NCBI RefSeq assembly: GCF_001418335.1
Contig: NZ_LIPP01000032.1
Span: 1 to 56,897, forward strand
DNA length: 56,897 nucleotides
Reading direction: 5' to 3'
From: Streptomyces aurantiacus
GTDB taxonomy: Bacteria; Actinomycetota; Actinomycetes; Streptomycetales; Streptomycetaceae
The stretch's first letter is position 1. The number at the start of each line of letters is the position of its first letter. The position numbers and the translations under genes are program-made. The notes beneath the pieces were generated by a model. It searched no databases. It saw only the letters and a list, made by a program, of their open reading frames with translations, and was not told the DNA's origin. This document shows positions 24,772 through 33,989 of the stretch, one piece after another.

Positions 24772-26893
24772 GCGGGCCTGCCGTGAGGACGCGGTCGGGC
24801 CGGATGGGCAGGCTGCGGTGGCGTACGCCGGTCGCGTGCCAGACGGCGTTGGCGATCGCCGCCGCGACGCCCACGATGCCGACCTCGCCGATGCCCTTGA
24901 TCCCGACCGGGTCGTCCGGGTCCGGGTCGTCCACCCAGTCCGCCTCGATGAGCGGCACGTCGGCGTTGGTGGCGACGTGGTAGCCCGCGAGGTCGGCGCC
25001 GTAGAGCGCGCCGGTGCCCTCGTCCCTGATGGCCTCTTCGTGCAGGGCCATGGAGATGCCCCAGATCATCCCGCCGGTGAGCTGGCCGCGGGCCGTGAGC
25101 GGGTTGATGATCCGTCCCGCGGCGAAGATGCCGAGCATGCGACGTACCCGCACTTCTCCGGTGGCCACGTCCACGGCGACCTCGGCGAACTGCGCGCCGA
25201 ACGAGTGCCGTTCCTTCTGCGCGAGGGCTCCGACGGCGTCGGTGGTGTCCGACCGTACCGTGATGCCCTCCGGCGGGATGCCGTCGCTCAGGGCGACCCG
25301 CTCCCGCAGTGCGTCGGCCGCGGCGGTGACCGCCCAGGCCCACGACCGGGTGCCCATCGAACCACCGGCGATCATCGCCGGGCCGAAGTCGCTGTCGCCG
25401 ATCCGCACACGCACCCGGTCGGTCGGCACCTGAAGGGCGTCGGCGGCGATCAGGGTGAGCGCCGTCCGCGCCCCGGTTCCGATGTCCGAGGCGTTGATCC
25501 GCACGGTGAAGGTGCCGTCGGCCTCCGCGGTCGCGGCCGCCGTGGACGGCATCGCTCCCACGAAGAAGGAGGCCGCCGCCGTCCCGGTGCCGAGCAGCCA
25601 GCGGCCGTCCCGGCGCACGCCCGGACGCGGGTCCCGGTCGGCCCAGCCGAACCTGCGGGCGCCCTCACGGAAGCAGGCGGGCAGGTTGCGGGTGCTGAAC
25701 GGCAGCCCGGAGACCGGCCCGGCCGCGGGCTCGTTGCGCAGGCGCAGCTCGATCGGGTCGATGCCGCACTTCTCGGCGAGTTCGTCGACCGCCGACTCCA
25801 GCGCGAAGGACCCGGGCGCCTCACCGGGAGCGCGCATGAACGTCGGACTCGGCACATCGAGCCGTACGAGCCGGTTGGCGGTGCGGTGGGCGGGGGCGTC
25901 GTACATCACCCGCGCCGGACCGGCGCCCGCCTCGACGAACTCGTGCACGGTCGAGGTGAGGCTCAGGCAGTCGTGCTCCAGCGCGCGCAGGCGTCCCTCG
26001 GCGTCGGCGCCGAGCCGGACCCGCTGGGTGGTGGGGCTCCGGTAGCCGGCGAGCGAGAACATCTGGCGGCGCGTCATGACGACGCGGACGGGGCGCGCCA
26101 AAACGGTCGCCGCCATCACGGCGGCCACCTGGTGCGCGCGGACGCCCTTGCTCCCGAAGCCGCCGCCGACGTGCTCGGACCGGACCCGCACCGAGGCCGG
26201 ATCTAGCGAGAAGAGATTCGCGAGTTCGTTCGCGACCCACAGCGTGCCCTGGTTGGAGTCCACGACCTCCAGCCGGCCGCCGTCCCAGTGGGCCGTCGCC
26301 GCGTGGGGCTCCATCGGGTTGTGGTGCTCTTCCGGTGTGGTGTACTCGGCGTCCAGGACGACGGCGGACGCGGCCAGTTCGGCTGCCAGGTCCCCCTTCT
26401 CCGTCACTCCCGGTCCGCCGACGCCGGGGGCCGGGTACGCGTCCGGGTGCTCACCGGAGAAGGTGACGTTGTGCGGCTCCTCCTCGTAGTGCACCACCAG
26501 TGCTTCGGCGGCCTCCCTGGCCTGCTCGGAGGTCTCGGCGACGACCAGCGCCACCGGCCATCCGGCGTGTGGCACCCGGTCGTGCTGGAAGACGGCGATG
26601 GTCGGGTCCGGCGACATGCCCATCATGCCCGTGTAGCCGGTGTCGACCCGCGGGGCGTTCCCGTGATGGAGGACGGTGAGGACACCGGGCATCTCCAGGA
26701 CCGCGGCGTCCTCCACCGAGCGGATGCGGCCACGGGTGATCGTCGACAACACCAGCCATCCGTGGGCGAGTTCGGTGAAGGGGATCTCTCCCGCGTAGCG
26801 GGCGGCTCCGGTGACCTTGTCGGGGCCCTCCACGCGGGTGTGCGCGGTGCCGACGGCCTGCGCCGGCCTGGTTCCGGTCGTGGTGGTGGTCAT
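24764..26893 (-). CDS. Xanthine dehydrogenase family molybdopterin-binding subunit (aldehyde oxidoreductase, PaoC-like)
   Basis: About 709 residues. Catalytic subunit carrying the molybdenum cofactor. N-terminal HTRVEGPDKVTGAARYAGEIP, Moco-binding segments EHVGGGFGSKGVRAHQVAA, MRAPGEAPGSFALESAVDELA and the C-terminal GIGEVGIVG containing the base Glu670. The subunit is in the size range of PaoC/YagR rather than the longer xanthine dehydrogenases. The real start is MTTTTTGTRPAQ at 26893; upstream in-frame sequence belongs to the FAD gene on the same strand, overlapped by 4 bp. Likely substrate: aromatic or other aldehydes. Confidence 0.93.
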   Translation of the reverse strand: MTTTTTGTRPAQAVGTAHTRVEGPDKVTGAARYAGEIPFTELAHGWLVLSTITRGRIRSVEDAAVLEMPGVLTVLHHGNAPRVDTGYTGMMGMSPDPTIAVFQHDRVPHAGWPVALVVAETSEQAREAAEALVVHYEEEPHNVTFSGEHPDAYPAPGVGGPGVTEKGDLAAELAASAVVLDAEYTTPEEHHNPMEPHAATAHWDGGRLEVVDSNQGTLWVANELANLFSLDPASVRVRSEHVGGGFGSKGVRAHQVAAVMAATVLARPVRVVMTRRQMFSLAGYRSPTTQRVRLGADAEGRLRALEHDCLSLTSTVHEFVEAGAGPARVMYDAPAHRTANRLVRLDVPSPTFMRAPGEAPGSFALESAVDELAEKCGIDPIELRLRNEPAAGPVSGLPFSTRNLPACFREGARRFGWADRDPRPGVRRDGRWLLGTGTAAASFFVGAMPSTAAATAEADGTFTVRINASDIGTGARTALTLIAADALQVPTDRVRVRIGDSDFGPAMIAGGSMGTRSWAWAVTAAADALRERVALSDGIPPEGITVRSDTTDAVGALAQKERHSFGAQFAEVAVDVATGEVRVRRMLGIFAAGRIINPLTARGQLTGGMIWGISMALHEEAIRDEGTGALYGADLAGYHVATNADVPLIEADWVDDPDPDDPVGIKGIGEVGIVGVAAAIANAVWHATGVRHRSLPIRPDRVLTAGPHA

Positions 26894-27882
26894 CGGCCGG
26901 CCTCCTCGGCGAGTTCGCTCAGCACGGCCACGACGAGGTTGCGCATCAGTGTCACCTTGTATCCGTTGTGCGGCAGCGGCCGGGCGGCCGCCAGTTCGGC
27001 GTCGGCCGCCGCGGCGAAGGCCGCGGCGTCCACCGGCCCGCCGGTCAGGGCCTGTTCGGCCGCGTGGGCCCGCCACGGGCGGGACGCGACCGCCCCGAAG
27101 GCCAGGCGCACATCGCGTACGACGCCGTCCTGGACGTCGAGCGCGGCGGCGATCGAGCCGATCGCGAAGGCGTACGAGGCCCGCTCGCGCACCTTGCGGT
27201 AGCGGGAGTTGGCCGCCACCGGGGCGGGCGGCAGGGTGACGCCGGTGATCAGGGCGCCCGGCGGCAGGGCGGTCTCCCGGTGCGGGGTGTCACCCACCGG
27301 CAGATAGAAATCGGTGAGGGCCAACTGGCCCGGCCCGTCCACGGTTTCGTAGTCGACGACGGCGTCGAAGGCCGTCAGCGCCACCCCCATGTCGGAGGGG
27401 TGGGTGGCCACGCAGTGGTCGGAGGCGCCCAGGATCGCGTGGTTGTGGTGCTCCCCCTCGATCGCGGAACAACCGCTGCCGGGGACCCGCTTGTTGCACG
27501 GCTTGGACACGTCGGAGAAATAGCCGCAGCGGGTGCGCTGCAGCAGGTTCCCGCCGACGGTCGCCATGTTGCGCAGCTGCCCGGAGGCGCCGGCCAGCAC
27601 CGCCTGGGTCAGGGCCGGGTAGTTGCGGCGCACGTCGGGGTGCGCCGCGAGGTCGCTGTTGGTGACGGTCGCGCCGATGCGCAGCCCGCCGTCCTCGGTC
27701 GACTCGATGCGGTCCAGCGGGAGTTCGCGTACGTCGACGAGCCGGCCGGGCCGTTCGACGCCGGTCTTCATCAGGTCGACGAGATTGGTGCCGCCGCCGA
27801 GGAAGCGGGCGTCCGGGTCGGCGTCGAGCAGTGCGAGGGCGCCGGAGACGTCGGCGGCGCGCTGGTATCCGAACTCCTTCAT
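26890..27882 (-). CDS. Xanthine dehydrogenase family FAD-binding subunit M with 4Fe-4S motif (PaoB-like)
   Basis: About 330 residues. FAD-binding motifs FLGGGTNLVDLMKTG (about 27-41) and NMATVGGNLLQRT (about 105-117). Between them and the CO-dehydrogenase-like C-terminal domain, Cys119, Cys129, Cys138 and Cys157 lie in the layout of E. coli PaoB (CGYF..KPCNKRVPGSGCSAI...DHCVATHPSDM), which binds an extra 4Fe-4S cluster. This places the operon in the PaoABC aldehyde oxidoreductase group. Overlaps both neighbours by 4 bp (ATGA). Confidence 0.92.
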   Translation of the reverse strand: MKEFGYQRAADVSGALALLDADPDARFLGGGTNLVDLMKTGVERPGRLVDVRELPLDRIESTEDGGLRIGATVTNSDLAAHPDVRRNYPALTQAVLAGASGQLRNMATVGGNLLQRTRCGYFSDVSKPCNKRVPGSGCSAIEGEHHNHAILGASDHCVATHPSDMGVALTAFDAVVDYETVDGPGQLALTDFYLPVGDTPHRETALPPGALITGVTLPPAPVAANSRYRKVRERASYAFAIGSIAAALDVQDGVVRDVRLAFGAVASRPWRAHAAEQALTGGPVDAAAFAAAADAELAAARPLPHNGYKVTLMRNLVVAVLSELAEEAGR

Positions 27883-28493
27883 GCTGCCGCTCCCTCGCGC
27901 TTCGCGGCCTGCGAGCCGTCCGCGGTCCGGTCGCCGTCCACGGCCCGGGCGCGCGCATCGGCCTCGGCCGCGCGGGCGACCGCCTGGACGATGGACACGT
28001 ACGCGCCGCAGCGGCACAGGTTGCCGCTCATCCGCTCCCGTATCTCCTCGGCTGTCAGGGGTGGTGGCCCCGCTTCGGGGCGTACGTCGTCGGTGACGGC
28101 GCTCGGCCAGCCGGCGGCGTGCTCCTCGATCACCGCGACGGCCGAACAGATCTGGCCGGGTGTGCAGTACCCGCACTGGTAACCGTCGAGGTCGAGGAAC
28201 GCCTGCTGTACGGCGTGCAGTTGGTCGCCGTCGGCGACGCCTTCGATGGTGGTGATCTCGCGGCCTTCGGCCGCCACCGCCAGTTGCAGACAGGCGACGG
28301 CCCGGCGGTTGTCGAGCAGGACCGTACAGGCGCCGCATTGCCCCTGGTCACAGCCCTTTTTGGTGCCGGTCATATCGAGGCGCTCGCGCAGGGCGTCGAG
28401 CAGGGTGGTGCGGTGGTCGACGGTCAGTGTGTGCTTCTCGCCGTTGATGTTCAAGGTGACGGCGCTGTACGTCGACGAGGGCGCGGGGGCCAT
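27879..28493 (-). CDS. 2Fe-2S iron-sulfur subunit of a xanthine/aldehyde oxidoreductase (PaoA-like)
   Basis: About 204 residues. Two 2Fe-2S domains: the plant-type ligands Cys48, Cys53, Cys56 and Cys68 (KKGCDQGQCGACTVLL), and the helical-domain ligands Cys107, Cys110, Cys160, Cys162 (QCGYCTPGQIC, NLCRCGAY). I see no twin-arginine signal at the ATG at 28493, so the enzyme may stay in the cytoplasm, unlike E. coli PaoABC. A charged C-terminal tail follows. First gene of the operon; a 200-bp leader with 10-bp repeats and twin operators lies upstream. Confidence 0.93.
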   Translation of the reverse strand: MAPAPSSTYSAVTLNINGEKHTLTVDHRTTLLDALRERLDMTGTKKGCDQGQCGACTVLLDNRRAVACLQLAVAAEGREITTIEGVADGDQLHAVQQAFLDLDGYQCGYCTPGQICSAVAVIEEHAAGWPSAVTDDVRPEAGPPPLTAEEIRERMSGNLCRCGAYVSIVQAVARAAEADARARAVDGDRTADGSQAAKREGAAA

Positions 28494-28584
28494 GATCAGC
28501 CTTCTTTCGCATTCCCGGACCACATCGCGCGGACGGTCCGGCAGGCAGAGAGAACGGAAACGCAAGACGTATCGGGAAGAAGAA

Positions 28585-28634
28585 TTCGGAGAGGTTCGGA
28601 AAGGCTCAGAGAGGTTCGGAGAGGTCTCGGGGGG
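28585..28634. repeat. Five tandem 10-bp repeats in the oxidoreductase operon leader
   Basis: Units at 28585, 28595, 28605, 28615 and 28625: TTCGGAGAGG, TTCGGAAAGG, CTCAGAGAGG, TTCGGAGAGG, TCTCGGGGGG. Strict 10-bp spacing places them on one face of the DNA. On the transcribed (minus) strand they read CCTCTCCGAA, rich in anti-Shine-Dalgarno-like CCTC, so they could also pair with the ribosome site. Confidence 0.7.
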
Positions 28635-28691
28635 AGGCACCGGTGGGGGGAAGACTGTCCACAGGGGTCACCCACTAGTAAGGTGGCCCTA

Positions 28692-28740
28692 AGTGGACAG
28701 TTGTCCGCTCACCGCAAAACGTAATGGACAGTTGTCCGCT
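28692..28740. promoter_or_regulatory. Twin TetR operators between the oxidoreductase operon and tetR
   Basis: AGTGGACAGTTGTCCGCT at 28692-28709 and AATGGACAGTTGTCCGCT at 28723-28740 share 16 identical bases (TGGACAGTTGTCCGCT) and are near-palindromic around GT. The centres are 31 bp apart. They lie between the divergent operon (start 28493) and the TetR gene (start 28783). Confidence 0.8.
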
Positions 28741-28782
28741 TAGCAAGGACGGGATTCGGCCACGAACCCGTGAGGAGGACGA

Positions 28783-29430
28783 GTGCAGCAGAAGAAGGAC
28801 GCACCTCTGCGCTCCGACGCGCAGCGAAACCGTGAGCGCATCCTGGAAGTGGCCGTGGCCGAGCTGACGCTCTGCGCGGACGCCCCGCTCAGCATGATCG
28901 CCAAGAAGGCGGGCGTCGGGCAGGGCACGTTCTACCGCAATTTCCCGAACCGGGAGGCGCTCGTCCTCGAAATCTACCGCCACGAGATGCAGCAGGTCAC
29001 CGAGGCCGCGACCGAGCTGCTCTGCGCCCATGAGCCCGAGCGGGCGCTACGCGAGTGGATGGACCGTCTCGCCCGGTTCGCCATGACCAAGGCGGGTCTG
29101 GCGGACGCGATCCGCCAGGCCACGAGTGCGCCGGGAAGCCCGGCGAAACCGGAACCCACTCCGGTGGCGTCCGCGGCGGCACTCCTGCTCCGCGCCAACG
29201 AGGAGGCCGGCACCATCCGCCCGGGTGTCACCGAGGACGACTTCTTTCTCGCCATCGCCGGCCTCTGGCAGCTCGATGCCCATGGAGACTGGCAATCACG
29301 CGCCGCCCGCCTCCTGGACCTCGTCATGGACGGACTGCGCGCGGGGGCCCCGGCCGGTGAAAGACCGGCCGGACAGCCCAGACAGCAAGGACCGGTCAGA
29401 CAGGACGGTCCCACAGGACGTGCAGACTGA
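28783..29430 (+). CDS. TetR/AcrR-family transcriptional regulator
   Basis: 215 residues. The DNA-binding domain is SDAQRNRERILEVAVAELTLCADAPLSMIAKKAGVGQGTFYRNFPNREALVLEIY (about residues 11-65), followed by an effector domain with WMDRLARFAMTKAGLADAIR. The C-terminus is Gly/Pro/Gln-rich. GTG start with GAGGAGG. Divergent from the aldehyde-oxidoreductase operon and flanking twin palindromes: probably its repressor, with autoregulation. The last 35 bp overlap the end of the convergent P450 gene. Confidence 0.9.
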   Translation: MQQKKDAPLRSDAQRNRERILEVAVAELTLCADAPLSMIAKKAGVGQGTFYRNFPNREALVLEIYRHEMQQVTEAATELLCAHEPERALREWMDRLARFAMTKAGLADAIRQATSAPGSPAKPEPTPVASAAALLLRANEEAGTIRPGVTEDDFFLAIAGLWQLDAHGDWQSRAARLLDLVMDGLRAGAPAGERPAGQPRQQGPVRQDGPTGRAD

Positions 29431-30571
29431 GCGGCTTACGGAAGACCAGACCGTACGCGTCCGTGGGACGAGCCGGGTCGAGCCGCAGCGCGGGAAGGCG
29501 TTCGAGCAGGTACTGGAGCGCGATACGGGTCTCCAGGCGGGCCAGATGCGCGGCGAGGCAGTAGTGCGGGCCGTGGGCGAAGGCCAGTTGGAGTCGCGCG
29601 TTCTCGCGGCGGACGTCGAACCTGTCGGGGTCGGGAAAGACGGCCGGGTCGCGGTTGGCCCCGGCCAGGGAGACCGTGACCAGGTCGCCCCGGCGGACGG
29701 TGACCGGGCCGAGGACGGTGTCCCGGGTGGCATAGCGGTCCACGACCGCGGCGCCCGGTTCAAGGCGCAGCGACTCCTCGATCGCGCCGTCCAGCAGGCC
29801 GATGTCGGCCCGGACGAGGGCGAGTTGACCGGGGTTTCGCAGCAGATGCAGCAGCGCGTTGGTGATCATGCCCTCGGTGGTCTCGATGCCGCCGAACATC
29901 AGGACCGCGGCGTTGGACGCCACCTCGGGCAGGGTCAGGTGCCCGGCGGCGGAGCCGAGGAGCGACGACGCGTCCCGGTCGGCGACGGTGGCTTCCACGG
30001 CCGCCCGCAGCTGGGCGTACGCGGCGGTGCCGGCGGGCCCCGCCGCGTGTCCGGCGGTGATGTCCGAGACCGACGCCACGATGGAGTCGTACCAGGAGAG
30101 CAGCGTGGCCGTACTCGTGCCGACCAGGCCGAGCGCCTCGGTCACGACGGCGACCGCGAGCGGACCGGCGAAGGCACGACGCAGGTCGACGGCACCGGCC
30201 GGCGGCAGTTCGGTGATGAGCCGGCCGGCCTCCCGCTCGATGAACGAGGCGAAGCCCTCACGCACCGCTCTGGGGCGGAAGGGCGCGGTGAACGGCTCAC
30301 GGTGGCGGGCGTGCGGGGCTCCGTCCAGGGACAGCATGCTCGGTCCGACGACCTGTGCGGTGGAGAACCGGGGGTCGTCGACCGTGAAGGTCTCGGCGTC
30401 CCGCATCACGCTCAGCGCGAGGTCACGGCGGGTCACCAGCCAGCCGTCCAGCTCGGGCAGCCAGGACACGGGCTCGTGCTCACGGAGCAGCGCCAGTCGT
30501 GCGTGGGGGTCCCGGGTGAGTTCGGCGAGCGTGGTCGCGGCACCGAGCGGAGAGGAACCGGCGGTGCTCAT
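29396..30571 (-). CDS. Cytochrome P450
   Basis: 391 residues, soluble bacterial class. I-helix oxygen-binding segment VLMFGGIETTEGM (normally AGxE/DT; here GGIETT), K-helix ExxR in EESLR, and heme loop AFAHGPHYCLAAHLAR with Cys338 as the thiolate ligand; the usual FGxGxHxCxG is changed to FAHGPHYCLA. These variations occur in CYP107-type enzymes. No ferredoxin gene is beside it. It may tailor a secondary metabolite; no partner cluster is obvious, although the MIB locus and LAL regulators are close. It ends inside the convergent tetR gene. Confidence 0.93.
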   Translation of the reverse strand: MSTAGSSPLGAATTLAELTRDPHARLALLREHEPVSWLPELDGWLVTRRDLALSVMRDAETFTVDDPRFSTAQVVGPSMLSLDGAPHARHREPFTAPFRPRAVREGFASFIEREAGRLITELPPAGAVDLRRAFAGPLAVAVVTEALGLVGTSTATLLSWYDSIVASVSDITAGHAAGPAGTAAYAQLRAAVEATVADRDASSLLGSAAGHLTLPEVASNAAVLMFGGIETTEGMITNALLHLLRNPGQLALVRADIGLLDGAIEESLRLEPGAAVVDRYATRDTVLGPVTVRRGDLVTVSLAGANRDPAVFPDPDRFDVRRENARLQLAFAHGPHYCLAAHLARLETRIALQYLLERLPALRLDPARPTDAYGLVFRKPLSLHVLWDRPV

Positions 30572-30705
30572 CGCGAGAGCCGGGCGGGTGACGTCCCGTC
30601 GAGCGGGAGCCGGGCGAGTATGGGGTAATCGATCACATTCAAGGCTAACAACCGCGCTTCGGGCCCTGCTCAGCCGCCTCCTCGGCGCGGGGCGGCGCGG
30701 GGTGG

Positions 30706-33700
30706 CTACGCTTCCGCCGCGAGGCGGTGGACGCGGTAGTCGGTGAGCACCGCCGTGACCACCTCGGTACGGGACCGGAGCCCGGTGCGTGCGAAGAGCC
30801 GGGTCAGGCGGTTGGCGACCGCGTCCTCACTGAGCCGCAGCACCGTGGCGACCTGGCGGTTGGTGAGCCCTTCGGCGATCAGGGTGGCGAGCAGTCGCTC
30901 GTTCTCGGTGGTGGCCTGCTTGCGGCCGGGAACGGTGATTCCCGCCTCCCGCATGGCGGCCCTGGTGCGGAAGCGCGACAGCGCGGCACCGCTCCCGCCG
31001 AACAGCTCGTACGCCTCGTGCAGCAGTGCGGGCGGACCCACGCCCGCATCGGCTGCGGCGACGAGGGTCACCGCCGTCTCGACCGGCTGGCTGCGCGAAC
31101 GCGCCAGCTCCACGGCCTCCCGCAGGTGCTCGCGAGCGGCGCCGGGACGGCCGTCCTGCCGCAGGACCCGGGCCGACGCGAGCAGATACCTCAGCCGTGT
31201 CCTGCCGCTGCCCGTGCGGTCGGAGATCCGTCGGAGGCGTGCCAGGCAGTCCGCCGCCTCGCCCGCGCGTCCCTCCTCCGTGTGTACCTCGACGAGTGAG
31301 GCCCACAGTTCGTCGGTGCCTGCGACGTGTCCGTTCGCGTCCGCCGCGTCCAGGCCGCGGCGCAGCACCTTCTCGGCCCCGGTCGCATCGCCGAGGGTCC
31401 GCAGCACCTCCGCCTCGGCGGCGTCCAGTGAGTACTCCAGCGGGCCCTCGGCACGGCCGCGCGCGCTGTCGACGAGGCGGCGGGCGCTCGTGGTGCGGCC
31501 CCGGGCGAGAAGGATGGCCGCGGTCCGCGCGGGAATCAGGTGGCTGTCCGCCGCGGGGGTGCTGGTCCGGTTGTTCGCCAGCATCCAGCGGGCCACCTCC
31601 AGGGCCTCGTCCCACCGGCCCTGGAGGTGGCGCCAGAGGAACAGCCCGGCCGGGGGCAGCACCTCGGCTGTCAGGCCCTGTGCGGTCAGCAGGGCCTGCG
31701 CCGCTCGCAGGTCCCGGCCGCTGAGCAGTTCGTCGAACATGGCGGTGGCGAGCGCGTACGCGTGGCCGGTGTCGAGGTACGACGCCTCCGGCAGGGCCAG
31801 TGACTCCCGGAACCGCTCCGGCCGGCCGAGAGCCAGTTCCGCCACGGCGCGGAAGTGGGCGGGCATCACCCGGGCGTGGGCATCGGTGGCCCATATCCGC
31901 TCGGTCCGTGACAGCAGGTCGAGCAGTTCGTGCCACCTCTCCAACTGGCCGAGGGCCAGGGCCCGGCCGGTCACGGTGACCAGGGCGGGCAGCCGCAACT
32001 CGTCCCACCACTGCGCCGTGGCCAGCCGGGACAGCGCCCGCCAGTCCAGGTCGTTGCCGGTGGCCGCCGTGAACAGGGCCGCGGTGGCCTGCAGTTCCCG
32101 CGGGCCGAGGACGTCCGCCAGGTTGCGCAGGATCGACTCGGCGATGGTCCGGGCGGTCCGGTGGTCCCCCGCGTTGTAGGCGGCCCGGGCATACCGGTGG
32201 AGGGCGGCGACCCGGTCGGCCGGCCGCTCGACGAGGTGGCCGGCCGCCCGGCACCACCGGAGCACTCCTCTGCCCTCGGAGTCGGGATGCAGCCGCTGCG
32301 CCGCGGCCGTCAGCTCGGCGACCGCACGGTCGAGGTCGACGAGAGACCCGGCTTCCGCGACCCGGTCGGCCAGGTAGGCCACCGCGTCCGCCTCGTTCGG
32401 CAGGGCCGCCACCGTGATCCGCGGGCTCCCCGCGTCCGTGGTGCCTGCCGCGTCCCGGTCCGCCCACAGTGCCTCCACCGCGGTGGCGGACAGCCGGCCG
32501 CGTTCCAGCGGCCCGAGCCGTTCCCGAACGGCGTGCGCCGTCAGCGGGAGACGGAGCCTCCAGCCTCGACCTCGGCCTCGGCCTCGTAACGCTGCGTCGC
32601 CGGGCTCGGGGACAGCGGCGTCGTCGGACTCGGGGACGGCTTCGACGATCTCCGCGTCGATCAGGTCGCGGAGCCCGTCGCCAACGGCTTCGGCGGACAG
32701 TCCGGTCGACGTCGCGATCAGCTCCGCGGCCCGCCCGCCGAGCGGCCACAGGATGCTCAGCGCGCCGGCCACCGTGCGGCCCGGCTCGCCCAGCGCGTCC
32801 AGGGCCGTCACGAACCGGTCGCCGTCCGGCAGCACCGGCGTCGGTGTCATCACTCCGACGAAGGCGTGGCCGTCGGCCACCCTGATCGTGCCCTGTCGCG
32901 TCCACGCGGTGAGCAGGGCGTCGACCGCCCCGGGGACCCCACGCGTGAGTTCCCGCACGCGGCGGGCGAGACTCGTGTCGGGGGTGGCCCGCAGGCGCCG
33001 CGCCACCACGGCGGTGGTCTCGTCCGGCCCGAGAGGGGACAGGACGACCGTGTGGACCCCCTGGACGGTGGCCAACCGTGCCGCGTGAGGCCCCGCCGAC
33101 TGTTCCGCCCGGACGTCTGTCGGCTGTTCCGTCGGCTGTCCCGTTCGTTCGCCGCGTCCCACCTCCGAGGCCAGCAGCCGGACGGTGTGCGGCACACACG
33201 CGAGGTCGACCTCACCGAGCACGGCCAGCGAACCCGCGTCGGCATGCTGGATGTCGTCCATCACCACCAGCACGGGTACGGTCACGGGCTGGGCCAGAGC
33301 GGCGCGCAGCAGTACGGCCATCGCCGTCCCGTCACGCTCCTCCGCGGCCCGTAGCGCCTCCGTCGCCCGCAGTGCCTCCGGGGCCGGCTTCGCCGACCGT
33401 CGCCGGTGTGCCGCGACGGGCCCGTACTTCCCCAGCGCCATGACCATCCGCAGCGCCAGCAGGAACGGCCGTGCCTCGTCGCCAGGAACGCAGTCCAGCG
33501 CGAGCACGGCCGTACCCTCCGCGCGCAGCCGTTCGCCGACCGCGTGCACGAACGCGGTGCGCCCCGCTCCCCGTTCACCGCGGACGAGCACCAGACGAGG
33601 GCCGTCCGGATCACTCAGGCGGCCATGGACCTCGTACGACTCCGGCTCGCGGCCGACCAGGCGGTCGGGCGTACGGTCCAGGCTCACGGCCGTACCCCCG

Positions 33701-33735
33701 TGGAGCAACCAAGGGGTTTCCGACGGAGCAGCCAT
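30706..33735 (-). CDS. LAL-type AAA ATPase / LuxR-family transcriptional regulator with TTA codon
   Basis: About 1009 residues. N-terminal ATPase: Walker A GERGAGRT (53-60) has Arg59 where Lys is standard, and Walker B VPVLVVMDDIQHAD (DD at 160-161) is intact. The long middle is TPR-like helical (MalT-type). The C-terminal LuxR helix-turn-helix is LIAEGLTNRQVATVLRLSEDAVANRLTRLFARTGL. A single TTA leucine codon (bases 32589-32587, codon about 383) makes translation dependent on bldA tRNA. Start ATG at 33735 with GGTGGA; a GTG 16 codons in is possible. Divergent from a second LAL regulator across 254 bp of AT-rich sequence. It could control the P450 or a more distant cluster. Confidence 0.88.
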   Translation of the reverse strand: MAAPSETPWLLHGGTAVSLDRTPDRLVGREPESYEVHGRLSDPDGPRLVLVRGERGAGRTAFVHAVGERLRAEGTAVLALDCVPGDEARPFLLALRMVMALGKYGPVAAHRRRSAKPAPEALRATEALRAAEERDGTAMAVLLRAALAQPVTVPVLVVMDDIQHADAGSLAVLGEVDLACVPHTVRLLASEVGRGERTGQPTEQPTDVRAEQSAGPHAARLATVQGVHTVVLSPLGPDETTAVVARRLRATPDTSLARRVRELTRGVPGAVDALLTAWTRQGTIRVADGHAFVGVMTPTPVLPDGDRFVTALDALGEPGRTVAGALSILWPLGGRAAELIATSTGLSAEAVGDGLRDLIDAEIVEAVPESDDAAVPEPGDAALRGRGRGRGWRLRLPLTAHAVRERLGPLERGRLSATAVEALWADRDAAGTTDAGSPRITVAALPNEADAVAYLADRVAEAGSLVDLDRAVAELTAAAQRLHPDSEGRGVLRWCRAAGHLVERPADRVAALHRYARAAYNAGDHRTARTIAESILRNLADVLGPRELQATAALFTAATGNDLDWRALSRLATAQWWDELRLPALVTVTGRALALGQLERWHELLDLLSRTERIWATDAHARVMPAHFRAVAELALGRPERFRESLALPEASYLDTGHAYALATAMFDELLSGRDLRAAQALLTAQGLTAEVLPPAGLFLWRHLQGRWDEALEVARWMLANNRTSTPAADSHLIPARTAAILLARGRTTSARRLVDSARGRAEGPLEYSLDAAEAEVLRTLGDATGAEKVLRRGLDAADANGHVAGTDELWASLVEVHTEEGRAGEAADCLARLRRISDRTGSGRTRLRYLLASARVLRQDGRPGAAREHLREAVELARSRSQPVETAVTLVAAADAGVGPPALLHEAYELFGGSGAALSRFRTRAAMREAGITVPGRKQATTENERLLATLIAEGLTNRQVATVLRLSEDAVANRLTRLFARTGLRSRTEVVTAVLTDYRVHRLAAEA

Positions 33736-33989
33736 GGTCCACCGCGCTCTCTTCGACAGCCTGTGCCGGGCGGACGGTGCCGCACCCAGGTGTCGAGTGC
33801 GTCGCCGGCAGGCCCGGTGTCCGGGCCTTCGACCGGCGACAACCATTATGGTCATTTGCCTGTGGCTGTTTACCTTTGGCCATTTCCGCCGGACCGCGGG
33901 CTCAGGAAACGGGGCACCGTGAACGCCCCTGTTCCTGCCGGTCGTTCACCGGCCGAGTACGGCGGAATGCCGCATCAGGAGGCGTGGGC

